Part shown: positions 60,088 to 64,000 of the stretch, in pieces
Numbering within the stretch: position 1 is the stretch's first letter
Layout of the letters: each line of letters opens with the position of its first letter
From: Oceanisphaera litoralis
GTDB lineage: Bacteria; Pseudomonadota; Gammaproteobacteria; Enterobacterales; Aeromonadaceae
Reading direction: 5' to 3'
NCBI RefSeq assembly: GCF_016907015.1
Contig: NZ_JAFBBE010000008.1
Span: forward strand, 1 to 64,000
DNA length: 64,000 nt
Made by a program: the position numbers and the translations under genes
The notes under the pieces: model-generated
Database searches by the model: none
What the model was told of the DNA's origin: nothing
What the model saw: the letters and a program-made list of their open reading frames with translations, nothing else

Positions 60088-60432
60088 TTACTCTTCGAAG
60101 TAAGTGCCCCAGCCATCGTATTCGATACCGTATTTCCGGGCGATCGGCAGCAACTGTTCAATCTGCGCCATGATGGCCTCCTCGGTCAGGGGGCCTTCCT
60201 TGACCGCATCGAAACACAGCAAGGTCTGGCCCCGCTCCAGGGTCAGCTCTTCCGCATCGGTCACCTCGAATTCCGCCTTGAAGCAATCGACGGCGGCCTT
60301 TTCGAGCCGGTCGAAGTCCTGTCCGGAAAAATGATGCTCTATGGTGTATTCCACCTCGGGGTTGCTGCCGTCTTCCAGCAGAGAAGTAATGATTTCACGG
60401 GTTTCTTCCCGCCAGTCTTGCTGTTCAGTCAT
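60088..60432 (-). CDS. rraB: Regulator of ribonuclease E activity B
   Basis: 114 residues; E. coli RraB is longer by an acidic C-terminal tail absent here. [24 protein letters not shown] and the C-terminal Y-D-G-W-G-T-Y-F-E are family signatures. RraB binds the RNase E C-terminal region and remodels degradosome activity. Followed by nothing on its strand for several kb; upstream plsC ends 32 bases away on the same strand. Confidence 0.95.
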   Translation of the reverse strand: MTEQQDWREETREIITSLLEDGSNPEVEYTIEHHFSGQDFDRLEKAAVDCFKAEFEVTDAEELTLERGQTLLCFDAVKEGPLTEEAIMAQIEQLLPIARKYGIEYDGWGTYFEE

Positions 60433-60464
60433 GGGTGGCTCCTTGGCCGGATAACGGAATGGGT

Positions 60465-61184
60465 TCAGGGACGACGGACTTCGCTGTCCAGCTCGGCAAT
60501 GCGCTCGGCAATCAGCTGACGACTGTGCTTGAGCAAGTCTCTGATTTGATTGGGCGCATAACCTTCGACCGAAATCGGCGGCATGATGTCGACGATCAGC
60601 TCACCGTTGTCCCAGCGGTTCAGGTCAACCTGACCGAAATAGCTGGAACAGGCGATGGGCACGATGGGAACACCCGCCTGCAGGGCGATATGAAAGGCAC
60701 CGGTCTTGAACGGCAACAGCCCCTTGCCCTTGCTGCGGGTCCCTTCAGGGAACATCCAGATCGACATGTTGCGCTGGCGAATCTTGTCGACCACTTTACC
60801 TATGGTGCTGGCGGCCTTGGCCTTGTTCTCGCGGTTGATCAACAGGTTGCCACTCAGCCAGAACAACTGCCCGAACAGCGGTATCCAGAACAGGCTGTTC
60901 TTGCCGATGGCCACGGTACGCGGCATCACGGCACCGGGCAGGGCGATAATATCCCAGTTGCTCTGGTGGTTGGCGATATACACCGCCGAATGCAGGTGCC
61001 TGGCATGTTCATAGCCCCGAACACGTACCTTGAGCCCCACCAGTGGGCAGGCCCTGTTGAACAAACGCCCCAGCAGATGGACGTTATTGGGATGACGGGG
61101 GCGCAGCAGGCACACCAGAGTGCCAAGCACGAAAACAACCACCATGGCCAGGGCCAGCAAGAACAGCCGCAACAGCTTTAACAT
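60465..61184 (-). CDS. plsC: 1-acyl-sn-glycerol-3-phosphate acyltransferase
   Basis: 239 residues. Membrane acyltransferase making phosphatidic acid. N-terminal membrane helix, N-H-Q-S-N-W-D (H-x4-D), F-P-E-G-T-R-S and P-I-V-P-I-A-C motifs. Start at 61184 has GAGG upstream; the longer frame to 61367 runs across the secA terminator and is rejected. Probably cotranscribed with rraB. Confidence 0.95.
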   Translation of the reverse strand: MLKLLRLFLLALAMVVVFVLGTLVCLLRPRHPNNVHLLGRLFNRACPLVGLKVRVRGYEHARHLHSAVYIANHQSNWDIIALPGAVMPRTVAIGKNSLFWIPLFGQLFWLSGNLLINRENKAKAASTIGKVVDKIRQRNMSIWMFPEGTRSKGKGLLPFKTGAFHIALQAGVPIVPIACSSYFGQVDLNRWDNGELIVDIMPPISVEGYAPNQIRDLLKHSRQLIAERIAELDSEVRRP

Positions 61185-61304
61185 GAACAAACCTCGCTTT
61201 TTGAGAGACGGCAGTATACTGAGCGGACCCGGAGGGAACAAGGATTGCGACTGCGTATCGATGGCGATATCGATGCAGCAGGGGTTCCGGGCCGTCAGAA
61301 AAAA

Positions 61305-61323
61305 ACCGCCCTCGAGGGGCGGT
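61305..61323 (-). terminator. Terminator of secA
   Basis: On the minus strand accgcccctcgagggcggt forms a stem followed by TTTTTTTCTG, about 25 bases after the secA stop. Confidence 0.9.
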
Positions 61324-61345
61324 TCGACGTTGTGGCAGTCTCCGA

Positions 61346-64000
<2,655 letters not shown>

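Overview
The window looks like a chromosomal segment of a GC-rich gammaproteobacterium. Protein sequences (AcnB, PdhR-AceE-AceF-Lpd, RraB, SecA, RsmC, ValS) are close to the enterobacterial/Aeromonadales type. Marine and brackish Aeromonadales (Oceanimonas/Oceanisphaera/Zobellella-like) are my best guess, from gene order and general appearance only. No phage, plasmid backbone, CRISPR array or rRNA operon was seen. The window starts inside an IS110-family transposase and ends inside secA, so both edge genes are partial.

Layout. 1-0.9 kb: IS110-family recombinase gene followed by palindromic repeats. 0.9-6 kb: Fur-type TonB-dependent catecholate receptor and aconitase B. 6-11 kb: nitric oxide detoxification cluster norV-norW with a convergent norR, a sigma-54 promoter and NorR-type sites; it is less GC-rich and is bracketed by a decayed copy and the intact copy of the 3' end of a patatin-like gene, which suggests insertion. 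11-13.2 kb: that patatin-like type V autotransporter. 13.5-20.6 kb: pdhR-aceE-aceF-lpdA with two PdhR operators. 21-28.8 kb: nadC, a retropepsin-like protease, ampD, the type IV pilus set pilA-pilB-pilC-pilD, and coaE. 28.9-33.4 kb: trmB, a PLP aminotransferase, mutY-yggX, then three tRNA-Phe and one tRNA-Thr. 33.6-39.5 kb: an unrecognised envelope protein, an ABM-domain protein, a cold-shock protein, a Bcr-type exporter, a divergent Hfq-like protein, dapA with a candidate peptide-leader attenuator, and rsmC. 39.6-42 kb: three tRNA-Leu(CAG), an RlmD-type methyltransferase, tRNA-Leu(CAA). 42-50 kb: RDD protein, lptG/lptF, pepA-holC-valS. 50-56 kb: the pgaABCD operon for poly-N-acetylglucosamine biofilm polysaccharide. 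56-64 kb: CAP-domain lipoprotein, a two-gene unit (glycine-zipper lipoprotein and a large DUF6351-like secreted protein), GNAT, rraB, plsC, secA.

Most of this is conserved housekeeping. The places worth a second look are non-coding. (1) The dapA leader has a Shine-Dalgarno, a 22-codon ORF with four AAA lysine codons and a strong terminator whose loop can pair with the end of the ORF. (2) Two composite structured repeats have ends resembling those of IS50/Tn5. (3) Heptamer tandem arrays (GTGAGNN) begin at stop codons of several genes. (4) The Hfq-like protein lacks the conserved His of the Sm2 motif and has a long polar tail. All functional statements are from sequence reading and family knowledge; no searches were run.
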